A stretch of 64,000 bases of DNA from Piliocolobus tephrosceles (GCF_002776525.5 NC_045436.1:104854027-104918026), one strand, 5' to 3'. Numbered from the stretch's first letter, positions 1 through 11,254 are shown. Made by a program: numbers and translations. Notes: a model not told the origin generated them from the sequence alone.

Positions 1-985
1 GGAAAAAAATACAGTTAATTCAGGTTTCCACCAGTATGTTTTTGGACAAACTTAGAAAACTGTGGTATTTCTTTTTATGGGAGTGAGGAGAGGGACTTGA
101 ATAGCTGGAACCTTTTCTGTATCATCTCTCTTGGTTAATATTTGAGGACACAGCCTCCATTCCCAGGTTTCTACTTTTGAGGTCAGTTGTTGCCTCGTCT
201 GTGGATAGGAAGCAGCAACAAGGCAAAAGAAGGTATTTCCTCTACATTACAACTAAAAAATGGTGATTGCATCACCCCTCGGCCCATCACCTGTTCACAG
301 GTGACGTTTTGTTGTTCACCGGTGATGTTTTTGGTTTTGTTGACATAGGCTGGCAATAGATTATAATTTATAATCAACAGATTTAATTGTGAATGGTCAG
401 ACTGCAAACTTGAGAATTATACAGTGTTTCTGGTGGATTTTTTGGGGGAAGGAGTGAAAATAAGAATTACATTTCTTTCTAGGCTTTATAATTTTATTTT
501 TATAGTTAATGTCTAATTCACCTAGAATACATTATGGTATGAATTGTAAGGTTTCCAGTTAATAAGCAAGTTGTCCTAAATGCTTTATGTTGCTAAAAAT
601 TAAGTTTTCATTATTTATAAAGACTTCAATGAGCAGACAGCTATTCTTCTTTGGCTTTTGGACACCTATTTTGGTATTATTCACCATTTGTTAGGTTTTA
701 GTTTGCATGTAGTTTGGGTCTACTTTTGACTGAGTATTGTGTGGGCAAATTCATAAATTGGGTTTATCTAGATGTGCCCAAGTAAAGTCTAGTGTTAAGC
801 TAAGTGAAACAAAAAAATTATGAATAGTCTGTAGGTTGGAGTAAATTACACTTAATGAGGCAATTTACAATAGCATCTCATACAAATTTACAGATATTTA
901 TGCACGTTTGGATGCTCTTATATTTTAAAACAATGATGCCAATCTCCCAGCTTTATAGAAAGCATTTTTTTCTTATTGCATAAAA
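1..985. other. Unique AT-rich noncoding sequence
   Basis: I see no convincing repeat, RNA gene or coding frame here. The longest open frame (74 codons, minus strand, near 183-407) has no domain and low-complexity composition. The stretch is AT-rich with many A and T homopolymer runs, ordinary for primate intergenic or intronic DNA. Confidence 0.5.
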
Positions 986-1135
986 GATACGTATTTATTG
1001 TAGAAAAAAATAGAAAATACAAAGAAGAAAAAAATTAGTAATCCTACAACATAGAGCTAATCATTATAATAATATCTAGGTGTACGTAATTCTATTGTAT
1101 TACATATATTTTGTATTTTTATACATATGAAAAAA
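986..1135. repeat. Old L1 (L1M-type) 3' UTR-like fragment
   Basis: The text 'gaaaatacaaagaagaaaa' followed by 'taatcctacaacatagagc' resembles the widespread old L1M-class 3' region that reads 'aatcccaccacccagagataacc'. It is strongly diverged, and the subfamily and strand are not resolved. It probably belongs with the L1 fragment that follows. Confidence 0.4.
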
Positions 1136-1227
1136 GAAAACTATAGATGTACACTTTGGGTTTTATACAAGATGTTTGTAGGATGATTCATGATTAGCAA
1201 GCACCTGCAGGCAACTTGAATAACTGT

Positions 1228-1530
1228 CAAGGTAAACTGTAGTTCTTTCATACAATGGAATGTTATACAGCAGCAAAAATGGATAAACTAAATAGAGCTG
1301 CACACAAAAAATATGTAAATTTTACCAATATAATTTGCAGCAAAAAGCAAACCCCCAAAGATTACATATAGCACAATTCCCTTTCTATCATGATTAAAAA
1401 CAAAAAATATATGTACCTACTGTTTAAAAATACAAATAGAGGTATAGTAATAGAAATGGGAGGGTTCACTACAAAGGTGGGAGTCTTAGTGGAGTAGTTG
1501 CCTGATGTCTAGATTTCGGGAATCAAGGTC
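1228..1530 (+). repeat. Old L1 fragment (L1M/L1ME type), end of ORF2 and 3' UTR
   Basis: 'tacaatggaatgttatacag' matches the conserved end of L1 ORF2 ('tacaatggaatactatacag'). Downstream text ('agattacatatagcacaatt') fits the stretch of old L1 that follows. It is heavily mutated and non-functional, a 5'-truncated remnant. Confidence 0.6.
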
Positions 1531-1579
1531 CAAAAACTGCATACACGACTTTTCGGTTCCAATTCTCACCTCTGCTTCC

Positions 1580-1792
1580 AGGCTTTTGGTATCTCAGTTT
1601 TGGCACTGTTGACATACTGGACCAGATAATTCTTTGTTGTAGGGTACCCTCCTGTGCACTGTAGAATGTTTAGCACAGTTGTGGCCTAGATTCAGTAGCA
1701 ATCTCCCCACAAGTTTTGACAAGTACGAATGTCTCTAGACATTGCCCAATGCCTCTTGGCGGGCAAAATTGACCCCCATTTAGAACCACTAT
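1580..1792 (-). mobile_element. MER20 (hAT-Charlie non-autonomous DNA transposon)
   Basis: Almost the whole ~215-bp MER20 element is recognisable in reverse orientation. It runs from 'ggcactgttgacatactgg' through 'gataattctttgttgtaggg' and 'tgtctctagacattgccc' to the terminal 'tagaaccact'. MER20 is an ancient eutherian hAT element. An 8-bp target duplication is no longer visible. Confidence 0.9.
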
Positions 1793-4035
1793 GTTAGGAA
1801 AATATGGATTGATTGTTATTGACTCAAAAAGAACATAAATGGTACAGTGGATCTTGTTCGAAAAATTCAGTCTTTAAAACGTAGAAAATTTGATGTCTTT
1901 AAATCTCCACTTGGGATTATTCATACTACCAAATACTACAAAATTTAGCTCCCATGTGGTTGACTTTGGTGTTGGGGAAGCCCACTGAAATAACATAGCA
2001 CAGCCCACTGAAATGACCTGCAACAGAAGTAGATTTCGCTGTTTTATTAAAAAGTCCTTTGTAAAACTCACTGACATATTTTTGTTGGCTCCTACAGAAC
2101 TCTATTCTGCAACATCATTGATTCTCTAAGCAGTATAGGAACTTCTGGTAGTGAACCCATCCTGCTGGGTGACCTCAGGGAAGCCACTGCGCTTCATCAA
2201 TCCCACATGAGAGAAAAAAGAGCAGCCATAACAATTAAACTGGCTAGCCTGGAAGGCCTCCCGAAGAAAGGTCTGTGTGAGGACAAACTTGTAATATTTA
2301 TTGTGATTGTCAGCACCCCTGGTGCCTTTTGAAGAATTCTGTCTGATTTACCAATCAGGCAGCTGCCCCATGGATATGCATGAAGTGAGACGCAAGGACT
2401 GGGGGTGGGGTGGGGATGGCGAGCGTGACCAGGTTGACGGCAGTGCTCCAAAGGTGACCTCATATTTGCCACCAGATGTTCAAACCATTTCTAAATATTG
2501 TACAGTCTTGGTGTGCCATTTTCTTTTCTTGCTAAACTTTGGGAAGCAAGAAAGACTTCAGAATTTTAATGCTCACTTTAGCCTGTGAAAGACATGGTAA
2601 TGTTCAAAAGCAGCCTGACCTTTTCATTGTTCATTGCTGATTGGTTGACTGACCATTCCTATTCTCTATTCCAACTGCTTCAGCAGCCTCCATGTCTCCT
2701 TCCCTCTTAGTACCAGGTACATAATTCTACTGAGGTCCTGGCTTTTTTCTAGCACGTTTATTTGCCAAGATCTTGTTCATCTTACTGTAGTTCAGGATTT
2801 TGTTTTTCAAGGTGGGAACTAAATGGTGGAATGAAAGCTTAGCAGAAAAATCAAAATCAATGAATGCCAGTGTCAAGAATTGCCCTTTCAGCAACCAAAA
2901 GGAACTGTGTGACTGTGTGATAGGCTAGCTTATATCAGAAATTGAGCATTGTCCTTACCTTCAAATAATACGGGCCATTAAAATGTCTTTGAGGAAGAAC
3001 ACTTTGATTCCGAATAATTCCAGACAAAAGGGGGTATATAGAATAAAAACAGTATCTCTTTCAAATATTTTTAAGCATTTCCTTTGCTGTTATCAGTAGC
3101 TCTGGCTATATACCTAGTTACTTAAGAAATTCTTTTAGTCTCCATTTATCCAAATAATTTCCTTGATGATTAGATTTCCTATCTATCCTGGCTAGAAATT
3201 CCCACCATTAGAATCATTCTTACACATTAAGATAGGAATATTTACCCTAGATGCCATTACTGGAATATACATGTGTTGTCAGGAAAGGATAGAAGAATTA
3301 GGGAGGAGAGAAAGACAAATAGTCTTCCATGAAAACAACTTCAAAAAATTAGCATTAAGTAGTTGACCCAACTAACCATTTCAACATTGAAAGCAGAGAA
3401 TAAGGTCTGGGGTATAGGATAGAGGAAAAACAAACTTTAAATAAACCTTGCTTGTCTGGTATTAACTCTAAGAAGATGATATTGAATCCATTGGCTATGG
3501 AGGGCTTTGTCCATTCTCAAACCATCTGTATTTCTTGGCTATAGAATAAGACACACTCATGAAAAGAAGCTGGAGTATTGAATCCATCACTGAAGTAGTG
3601 ACAACACTGTCAGCTTTAACTAGACAGAGGGAGCAATCTTTTAGTATGATCTTCACCACTTACAGATAAAGTAATCACTAAACACATGTTAGATGACACA
3701 AAGATGTCTGTTCAATGACACTTTCCTGAAAATGAAGAGCAGAGGCTCACCAGGCAATATGAAACACATGAAACAGTAAGAATGGAGGCTTTTCTTCCCC
3801 CATGTTAGGTACTCTATCCTGACACTTCACAAGTAGACTCATTTCTAAAGGGATTAACTAAGAAATAATTGCATGCATCTTGCACCCTGCTGAGCTATCT
3901 TATGCATACTTATCAAGGATCCTTTTGAAGTGGGCAGAGATCTACTAGGTGCTTTACAAGCAATTAAAGTCATAAGAAGTCCATTTGGAATGACACTAAA
4001 AAAAAGAAAATAGAGTTAGTCTATTTTTCTTTTTG
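1793..4035. other. Mostly unique noncoding sequence
   Basis: No confident transposon or gene was found across about 2.2 kb. A short piece near 2160-2210 ('gggtgacctcagggaagcc') is weakly MIR-like. Open frames at 2197-2472 (minus) and 2307-2588 (plus) overlap on opposite strands and have no recognisable domain. Confidence 0.45.
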
Positions 4036-4039
4036 CATT

Positions 4040-4195
4040 TTAGATGGAATAAAGACTGCTTTAGACTGTGAGTTCTGAGGAGGCAGGGACGGACTGAGTC
4101 TGCCCTCTTCAGACTGTCTTCCCAGCACTTAGCATGTGCATATGAAAATTTGTAGGATGAGTGAATTAATGAAGGAATACTTGCATTATATGCAA
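4040..4195 (+). repeat. L2 LINE 3' end
   Basis: 'agactgtgagttctgaggag' then 'cccagcacttagcatgtgc' and 'gagtgaattaatgaagg' follow the L2 3' end pattern (gains a start with 'tgtgagctcc', ends with repeated 'tgaatgaa'). Diverged and 5'-truncated. Confidence 0.7.
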
Positions 4196-4209
4196 GCAGA
4201 GAGTACTCA

Positions 4210-4520
4210 TTTTTTTTTTTTTTTTTTCTTGAGACAGAGTCTCACTCTGTAATATAGGCTGGAGTGTAGTGGCACAATCTCAGCTCATTGCAGCCTCTGC
4301 TTCCCAGGTTTAAGTGATTCTTGTGCCTCAACCGGTGAGCAGCTGGTATTGCTGGTATTACATGTATGTGCCTCCATGCCTGGCTAATTTTTGTATTTTG
4401 AGTAGAGATGGGGTTTCACAATGTTAGGCAGGCTGGTCTTGAATTCCTGCCCTCAACTGATCTGTCCGCTTCAGCCTCCCAAAGCGCCGGGATTATAGGC
4501 GTGAGTCACCATGCCCAGCC
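4210..4520 (-). mobile_element. AluS-type SINE
   Basis: A full-length Alu in reverse orientation. It has a 5' poly-T, 'gagacagagtctcactctgt', the left-arm motif 'ctggagtgtagtggcacaat', the right-arm motif 'gggtttcacaatgttaggc' and the end 'gtgagtcaccatgcccagcc'. The number of changes points to an AluS-age copy. A clear target-site duplication was not found. Confidence 0.93.
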
Positions 4521-4599
4521 TATATCAGTTTTTATATGCAATATTATTGATAAAGGGAAAGACAGTCAAGATGTGAATTTCTCTATAATATTATAATTG

Positions 4600-4785
4600 C
4601 TAATGCTTAATATTTACTATGTTACAAGTACTGTTTTGTATGTATGAACACATTTAATCCTTCAACAACTGTATGCATAGGCACTCTTTTAATACCATTT
4701 ACGTATAAGAGAGTTGAAGCTTAGAGAGGTAACTTGCCCAAGACTATGCAGGTGGAACCAGAGTTTGTATTCAGGTCTAACCAAT
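4600..4785 (-). repeat. MIR SINE
   Basis: Reverse MIR core: 'cacatttaatccttcaacaa', 'gcttagagaggtaacttgcc' and 'caagactatgcaggtgg' correspond to the MIR motifs for 'aatcctcacaacaacc' and 'gaggttaagtaacttgccca'. An ancient tRNA-derived SINE. Confidence 0.85.
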
Positions 4786-5034
4786 TTAGAGAATCCACCA
4801 CACTTTTTGAGTGAAATTTAGTAGCTTACTAAATTAGTTCTAGATCTCAGGATTCCACTGATCTAGTGAGGTGCAAACCATTCTTGAAATTTCATCACAT
4901 CCTATCATCTTCTTCTTTCCTTTCTTCTTATTTTATTTCTCTTCCCCCTTTTTCTTACCTTCTTGCCTTCCTCCACCCCACAGTGGCAGACCTGATTGGG
5001 TTCCATCACTCATTGTCTTTTCCTGTTTCTCTTA

Positions 5035-5140
5035 GCCTGTTTCTTCATCTGTGAAATGCAGAAGTATTTCAGAGGGTTATTGTGATGATGAAATGACATG
5101 ATATATTAAGCGCTACCATAATACTTGCTCACATTGGAAA
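5035..5140 (+). repeat. MIR SINE fragment
   Basis: Forward MIR 3' half: 'ttcttcatctgtgaaatgca', 'gagggttattgtgatgatg' and 'attaagcgctaccataata' match the MIR pattern 'cctcatctgtaaaatggg ... agggttgttgtgagg ... aaagcgcttagaaca'. Confidence 0.8.
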
Positions 5141-5430
5141 AATTCAGAAAAATATTTAGTTCTTCCCTTTCTCCTCTATGTTCTTTCTTGGAAAATGATG
5201 ATCAAGCCACGATGTCAGAGAGTAGGGCAACAAGAAGGAATAGCCTTGTGTATTCAGTGCCATGAGGTTGCTTTCTTTTGAGGAGTCTAAAATCGCTTTG
5301 CCTTCAGGAAGGAGCATCTTTTTTGATCAAGCTCCACATGATGTCCCATTTTAGTTTCTCAATAGGAGTCACTAAGTGAACCAGTGGCACATCCTCAAGT
5401 CTCTGGGTGGATTTTGAAATTTGTATTCTT
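5141..5430. other. Unique noncoding sequence
   Basis: Nothing recognisable was seen between the MIR fragment and the Alu target duplication. Confidence 0.4.
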
Positions 5431-5443
5431 CAGATCATTGTTT

Positions 5444-5753
5444 TTTATTTTTATTTTTATTTTTTTTTGAGACGGAGTCTCACTCTGTCACTCAGGCTGG
5501 AGTGCTGTGGCCGGATCTCAGCTCGCTGCAAGCTCCAGCTCCCGGGTTCACGCCATTCTCCTGCCTCAGCCTCCCGAGTAGCTGGGACTACAGGCGCCAC
5601 CACCTTGCCCGGCTAGTTTTTTGTAGTTTTTTTTTAGTAGAGACGGGGTTTCACCGTGTTAGCCAGGATGGTCTCGATCTCCTGACCTCGTGATCCGCCC
5701 GTCTTGGCCTCCCAAAGTGCTGGGATTACAGGCTTGAGCCACCGCGCCCGGCC
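5444..5753 (-). mobile_element. Young AluY, Old World monkey-type subfamily (AluYRa-like)
   Basis: A full-length, little-mutated Alu in reverse orientation. It is flanked by a perfect 13-bp target duplication 'cagatcattgttt' at 5431-5443 and 5754-5766. Variants 'gtggccggatctcagctcg', 'ttgcccggctagttttt' and 'ggcttgagccaccgcgccc' are the set I associate with cercopithecid AluY. It contains many CpGs still intact, consistent with a recent insertion. Confidence 0.95.
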
Positions 5754-5766
5754 CAGATCATTGTTT

Positions 5767-6305
5767 GAGGTACCTCATCAGGTCACAAGGATCCTCTGGA
5801 CCTGTGCCTAGTCTATGGGTTTTAATACTCTTGGAAGGAACCATCTAGTTTATGGTAGTGTTAACCAGTAACTTGGCCCTTTTCTCCTGGACTTAAGGGC
5901 TGATGTTAAGGCACCTGAAAACAGAGAAGCCAAATGAATAAGATATTTCTCACAATTACATCAGCTTTGGCTGTGTTTGGTTTTCAAGGAGTTGCAAACA
6001 TCAGCATTTGCAGGAGCAAATTCAAACTTTAGGGGGCCTAAAGCTTATATAATTCAGTGGGTATTCTTTAAAAGAAAATTTCAAAGTATTCCTTGAACAT
6101 ATTGGTAGGGGCCATGGCAAGGCTTTGGAAGAGGCCCATGCTATTGAGAGACTCTGCAAATAAACTTTATGAGTTGTATGTTAAATCCACCTATGGTCAT
6201 GTCACTCCTTAAATCAAGTAAAACCTTATTGGACCCTCTGCCAGGACCTCAGTGGGTTCATTTTATTGGGGGCTCATGCTCACTTGTATAAAAAAATCTG
6301 TTCTT
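5767..6305. other. Unique noncoding sequence between two AluY copies
   Basis: A 550-bp segment with no confidently named repeat. Text around 6030-6160 ('agggggcctaaagcttatat') has a transposon-like flavour, but I cannot assign a family. Confidence 0.35.
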
Positions 6306-6316
6306 TCCCTTTGCTT

Positions 6317-6624
6317 TTTTGTTTTTTTGTTTTTTTTTTTTTGAGACGGAGTCTCGCTCTGTCGCCCAGGCTGGAGTGCAGTGGCCGGATCTCAGCTCAC
6401 TGCAAGCTCCGCCTCCTGGGTTAACACCATTCTCCTGCCTCAGCCTCCCAGTAGCTGGGACTACAGGCGCCCGCCACCTCGCCCGGCTAGTTTTTTTGTA
6501 TTTTTTAGTAGAGACGGGGTTTCACAGTGTTAGGCAGGATGGTCTCGATCTCCTGACCTCGTGATCCGCCCGTCTCGGCCTCCCAAAGTGCTGGGATTAC
6601 AGGCTTGAGCCACCGCGCCCGACC
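6317..6624 (-). mobile_element. Young AluY, Old World monkey-type subfamily (AluYRa-like)
   Basis: Full-length reverse Alu beginning in a T-rich tail and ending 'gccaccgcgcccgacc'. It shares the 'ggccggatctcagctcac', 'cacctcgcccggctagttt' and 'ggcttgagccacc' variants with the copy at 5444. A short flanking duplication 'tgcttttt' is visible at 6312-6319 and 6625-6632. One base is missing from the usual 'cccgagtagctggg'. Confidence 0.94.
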
Positions 6625-6739
6625 TGCTTTTTGACTGTTTAAAGGCAGTCTGTTTTTCTTGTCTTGAAATTATCAAAAGATTTCAAGTATCACTATAAAG
6701 GGAGCCTTGGCAGGCAGATTATAATGATTGATTTAAAAC

Positions 6740-6895
6740 AATATCTAATATTGTAAAGCATTTACCATATGTTAGACTCTGGGATAAACACTGTATATGT
6801 AGCATCCTACTTGATTCTTTTCTATTTCTAAAAAGTAACTTTCTCAAGCCCAGTAGAGAGAAGAAATGGGGTTCAAACTTAGGCCCATATGATTA
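6740..6895 (-). repeat. MIR SINE with internal deletion
   Basis: 'accatatgttagactctgg', 'gcatcctacttgattctt', 'actttctcaagcccagtaga' and 'gggttcaaacttaggccc' follow the reverse MIR order, but the part around the usual 'ttttacagatgaggaaactg' is missing. Confidence 0.7.
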
Positions 6896-7039
6896 AATTC
6901 GAATTCAAGTTGTTAACCACTTTGCTATAAACTGATTAAACCAGTAGTTGGTGACCGGAGTTGTTCTATGTGCAACAGAAAAGCAGTAGGCAATTTGGGA
7001 TCCACTTCTCCTTCACCTCATTCTCCTTTCTCTCCTCTT

Positions 7040-7150
7040 CTTTAACTGTGTATCCATTAGCAAATGACTGAATTCTTCTACACCTCAGGTGCCTCAGTTG
7101 TAAAGTGGGACAATAGTACATTATCTGCTTGCAAGTTGCTGGTTAGATCA
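7040..7150 (+). repeat. MIR SINE fragment
   Basis: 'gcaaatgactgaattcttct', 'ggtgcctcagttgtaaagtg' and 'ggacaatagtacattatctg' match the forward MIR text for 'gtgcctcagtttcctcatctgt' and 'ggggataatagtacctacc'. Diverged. Confidence 0.65.
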
Positions 7151-8390
7151 TATGCCCCTGGTCCTGCTAGGTTTAAGCTCTGTAATTACTCAACTACTGC
7201 GCAAGTTCCTAAACACCTGTCTCGATATTTGCCTGAATTCAGATCTTAAATAAATAACTGATATCCAAATGTGGCCCCAGAGTTTAGGAGGGAGCCAGTC
7301 ATCAAACAGAGGTCTCTAGTGGAATGAGCCAGTGTTGAGACTTTGAAAAACAAAGATCAGTCTGAAGAAGTTCAAAGAGAGGAAGAAAAAGGTATGTTCC
7401 TGGTTAAATGCACCCATGTTGAACTGAAGACTCAGAAAAGTTCTTTCATTTTATTTTATGTTGGACTGACTTTTAAGAAAACAATCTTGGAAGTGTTTAT
7501 TTTATAACTCTAACAGCGTCCAAGAAAATGGGAACAGCCAAACTCTGGAAAAGCACAGTTGTGAATAGAACTCATTTTCAGTAAGTAGAAAGACTTTTCC
7601 TGTCCTGGACCTACATGACCATAATGATACTTCCCCCACTCCACGGCCCCCAAAAGGAGGACAAAAGACACTGGAGAGGGCTTCCTGAGCGAAGAAGTTT
7701 GGTCTTTCATGCCTCTTCTTAAAGTGGGCCATTTGGAAGCTCATCCCCAAATGCATAATGGTAAAGGAAGTCATATTTGTTCTTTTGATTAGACTGCAGA
7801 TAAATTATGATCTAGTAATTTTGGCAATAGGATGTTATCTGAAACAGACCAGAATGGACTACAATTTATATTTTCCAGCACTGATGATATACATGTGGAC
7901 AGTATTTCTGCTTTCTTCCTGTGAGTTCTGTGGTATTTAAGCAGTTCTAACAAAACAGACATTTCTTAGACCTTTGTTTGTGCTATTTGGATTTGTCCAG
8001 GGTAATTTTAGTACAGTGGCCATTGTGCATGTGTGCATGTGTGTTTTTGCATGTGCCTGTGAGTGCTGCTGATATCTGAAAAGCACAGAGCAGAGATGGA
8101 AATGAGTAAAGGGATAATACCACCAGTTCTTACTACATACATGCACCCTGTGATTTTAATCCTTTTTAATACTTTACCAAAATATTATATTGAAGGGCAA
8201 ATCCTATTTCTGTTAATCTGTAACAAAAATGTGTTACAATTTTGATGAAGTCTGGATGTGGATACTTAAAAACATTTATCATTGTTTAGGGTCTTTTCCT
8301 CCCTAAAGACTTGTGTCCAGCTTGTTAAAGAGTGACAATGTTGTAATGTAAAATAACATCAGAAGACAAAATTCCAAAGAAAAGGTACTA
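7151..8390. other. Unique noncoding sequence
   Basis: No confident repeat or gene. Two overlapping minus-strand open frames (7502-7774 and 7510-7710) and short frames near 7758-8245 lack any domain. A small TG-rich patch ('gtgcatgtgtgcatgtgtg') lies near 8024-8046. Confidence 0.45.
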
Positions 8391-8392
8391 GT

Positions 8393-8565
8393 CTAGGTTC
8401 TGGTACCACCTGCTCACATGACTTTAAGTATGTCTTTCAGTATTGCAGAATCTGTTTCCCCTAGCAAATTGGAAATGATTATAACCCCTTGCCTCTCCCA
8501 TAGGCTGAAGTGATGACCAAATGTGACCAAATGAATGAGTGTATTTGTGGAATTTAAGTACTATG
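8393..8565 (+). repeat. MIR SINE
   Basis: Forward MIR: 'taggttctggtaccacctgc', 'tgactttaagtatgtctttc', 'attggaaatgattataaccc' and 'tgaatgagtgtatttgtgg' correspond in order to the MIR segments from the tRNA-derived part to the 3' core. Confidence 0.65.
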
Positions 8566-8603
8566 AAAATGGAAGATGTCATTCATGTTTTAGATTGCAG
8601 GTC

Positions 8604-8627
8604 TTTTTTTTTTTTTTTTTTTTTTTT
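8604..8627. repeat. Poly-T tract (24 T)
   Basis: An uninterrupted run of 24 T. No Alu or L1 body follows it, so it may be a stand-alone homopolymer or the tail of a retrocopy no longer recognisable. Confidence 0.9.
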
Positions 8628-8917
8628 AGCTCGAACATGTAGAAGATGTAAAGAACATAATCAGGTGGCAAGAAATGATTAAATTTATCCCTGCAGCAAG
8701 AATAGACAGACCATTTCTCTAGTTTTCTGGTCAGACTGTGCACAGGCATATGATTATGATATCTGTTTTGTAGATAAGAACAGCCACTTGAAAACATATA
8801 GAGGGTCCATAAGGAGGTATAAGATTTAGCTGGAATATTGAGTTTTGTCAAATAGTAAAGCAATCCTTCCAAATATAGATGGCTAATAGATGAGGTTTAA
8901 TGCAGTATATAGATGCT

Positions 8918-9030
8918 TTCAACCTGGTTACACATCAAAATGTGTGGCACTTTCTAAAACTACACATTCATGGATCCCTCTCCTGGAGATTTTTGATGTA
9001 GAGGTTTGGGTATTTGTACAGTTGAGAGCC
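8918..9030. repeat. Possible MER5/Charlie-type hAT fragment
   Basis: 'aacctggttacacatcaaaa' ... 'gagatttttgatgtagaggt' ... 'cagttgagagcc' resembles the terminal arrangement of MER5-class hAT elements, which begin near 'aacctggctgcacattagaa' and end near 'gttgagaacc'. Strongly diverged; the family is not certain. Confidence 0.35.
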
Positions 9031-9459
9031 ATGGCTGTGTCTTTATAGTTACTGACTAAAGTCATTACTGTGGAATGCAGTGAGGTTAATGTTTCTGTTG
9101 GTTGTAGCTGGATTTTGCCAGTGTCACCCACATTGCATGAGTCTTCATTAACACTGAGGTCTTCACTCTTACATTCTTTTCAGCTTGCATACGATCTGGT
9201 TAATCTGCCTTTCCTCCTGAGCTTCCAGTTTCTGCTCTAAGCTTGCAACCTTCTTGGCATTCCTTTTAATCCACCCACTGATGATTGAGGCCATTGCAGG
9301 CTCTATCAACCAGAAGTGCCTCCTTTATAAGTGATCTCAAAACCAGCTCAAATCTCAGCCTTCCATGACACCTTTCCAAACCAGGTAAAAGAGAAACGTG
9401 GATGCTTGCCACCTTACTTCTGTAGATTTTATGGATAAGGATTAGTATGATGAAAGCAA

Positions 9460-9680
9460 TATTTTAGAAAGATTAAGCTGGAATTTGGGTGCAGAATGGC
9501 TATCAGGGAGCTAAGAATGAGAGTAAGAACATCAGCTGGAATTTTATTGCTTTGGTCTAGAGGGATGACGGGAGAATGATGTAATTTCCTAGTTGACTGA
9601 AGTGGGGATGGTAGTGGGAGTGAGGAGTGTGGAGGATGGAATTGGTCTGGGGAGAGCAGTGAGTTCGGTTTTAAACATCC
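9460..9680 (-). repeat. L2 LINE fragment
   Basis: The order 'ttagaaagattaagctgg', 'gtctagagggatgacggg', 'gaagtggggatggtagtgg' and 'gtgagttcggttttaaac' follows the reverse strand of L2 internal sequence ('agaaagatcactctggctg' ... 'gatgagttcagttttggac'). It overlaps a 156-codon minus-strand open frame that has no domain of its own. Confidence 0.5.
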
Positions 9681-9794
9681 AAGGAATTGAGTGACAATAG
9701 GACTTTTTGTAAGATAGTAGCCCACGAATGCAAATTTCACTAGTAAACAGTGTAGCAGGAAGCCCCTGAACAAGGGAACAGAAATGTTTGCGGT

Positions 9795-9890
9795 GTTGAT
9801 TCCAATTCTCACTAGTTGTGTGCCCTTGGGCTCCTCACTTATGATTTCTCTGCTTCCATCTCTTTCTCTGAGGATCGTAACACCTATTGT
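9795..9890 (+). repeat. MIR SINE fragment
   Basis: 'tagttgtgtgcccttgggc' and 'cttccatctctttctctgag' match the forward MIR stretch 'tagctgtgtgaccttgggca' to 'cctcatctgtaaaatg'. Short and diverged. Confidence 0.55.
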
Positions 9891-10966
9891 AATTACCACA
9901 CATGCCAGAATATGTGGATAACATAGTCATCACATTTCTGGTTTCCTTATGTGATAAGGTATTTGGATAGACTCCACTGGAAGAAGAAAGGCCATCTGTA
10001 AATGTGGCCTTGGGAAAAGACACCATAAGCACTGCGGCTTCTTCCTACCTCTGGGTTATGCATGTTGCTCTTGGACTGTAAAGTCCTGGTCTTTGCAGTC
10101 CAATTGCACTGGGTTTGTTAATAAATGACATCCAGGGAACAGCTCTGGCATCAGGATTTGTCTATTCAGGCAGGGCTTCCTGGAGTGAGGCAGCATCCTG
10201 CCTCGACAGAGAACTCTGTTTATCACTTTGGAGATGCAATAAAAATAACAAATGTCCAGAGTAAACCTAATTCACTATGCTACTTAGTATTTGAAATACA
10301 TAAATATGTCAAGCAAAAGACCTCTAATAGACCCTTTTATCCTGGTAATAGTGTACATATAATTTTCCTCTCATTAGTACAAAAACTACCTAGGGAACTC
10401 TCGGCCCATCCTTCATCCATTTAATCTGCATTAGCTTACTTTTACCTTGTGTTTAATCTGCTTTCCCTCAAGGTATTTTGAATAAATCAATAGGAATACA
10501 TGATTGTTTAATGATTTTTAGAAGAGCTCCCTTCGACCACAGCTGCATGATTTAGAATGACTAATTCCACTTTTTACAATTGATCCTTCCCTGTGTGGAC
10601 CATCCATTTCTGCCAGGCCATTGTGAGAGAATTCTACAGCAGACTGCTCCCTATTCCCGGGGCTCCTGGCAGGCGGCTGGTTTGTTGGCTGGCAGGGCCC
10701 CTCCCTCATCATCATCTGATTAAGCGTCACATCAAGGCCCACTCTCAGCCGCTGCTCAGCTGCTGCTTCTAGGCAATTTTCTGGCAGCTCAAATGTGTCC
10801 AATTTCAAAATCTCCCCCCAATTTCTCTATTGGCTGTACATGCCTGAGAACTGGACTGTCCTTCAAGTACGCTCAGACTTTCCTGAGTATTCTGATGAGA
10901 GAATGGGTAGAGCTGTAACAAAGTAGCAGCAATTCATTTTGCTAGAGGCTGAGGATGCTGTCTAGG

Positions 10967-10967
<1 letters not shown>
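9891..10967. other. Unique noncoding sequence; GC-richer block at 10600-10800
   Basis: No named repeat was found in ~1.1 kb. Between about 10520 and 10830 the sequence is more GC-rich than its surroundings and carries E-box-like 'cagctg' words and an 'atctgattaagcgtcac' word. This could be a conserved element, but the sequence alone does not show it. Confidence 0.4.

Positions 10968-11051
<84 letters not shown>
10968..11051. repeat. Compound (GT)n(GA)n microsatellite
   Basis: About 21 GT units (10968-11010) run directly into about 20 GA units (11011-11051) with a single interruption 'gaaaga'. Alternating purine-pyrimidine followed by all-purine DNA. Likely length-polymorphic. Confidence 0.98.
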
Positions 11052-11254
11052 CAAGGGAGATCTTGGTATGCCTACTCTATATAGTTACTCTGAGAACTCT
11101 GAATTGGGACTGACAGATCCTAATCTCAGCCTGGGTCAGTTGTATGAATGCTCTGAGTAAGGAGCTGTGGATGATGATGTAAGGAGCATGGAGATGCAGA
11201 GAAAGTTGATCAGTAAAGAAGGATGAAGCAGAGAGAAGCAGGGGTGGAGACTGT

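Noticed and set aside
9429..9899. 156-codon open frame on the minus strand, one of the longest in the window
   Set aside because: It overlaps L2- and MIR-like sequence, has no domain, and its codons look like translated repeat. Chance frame.
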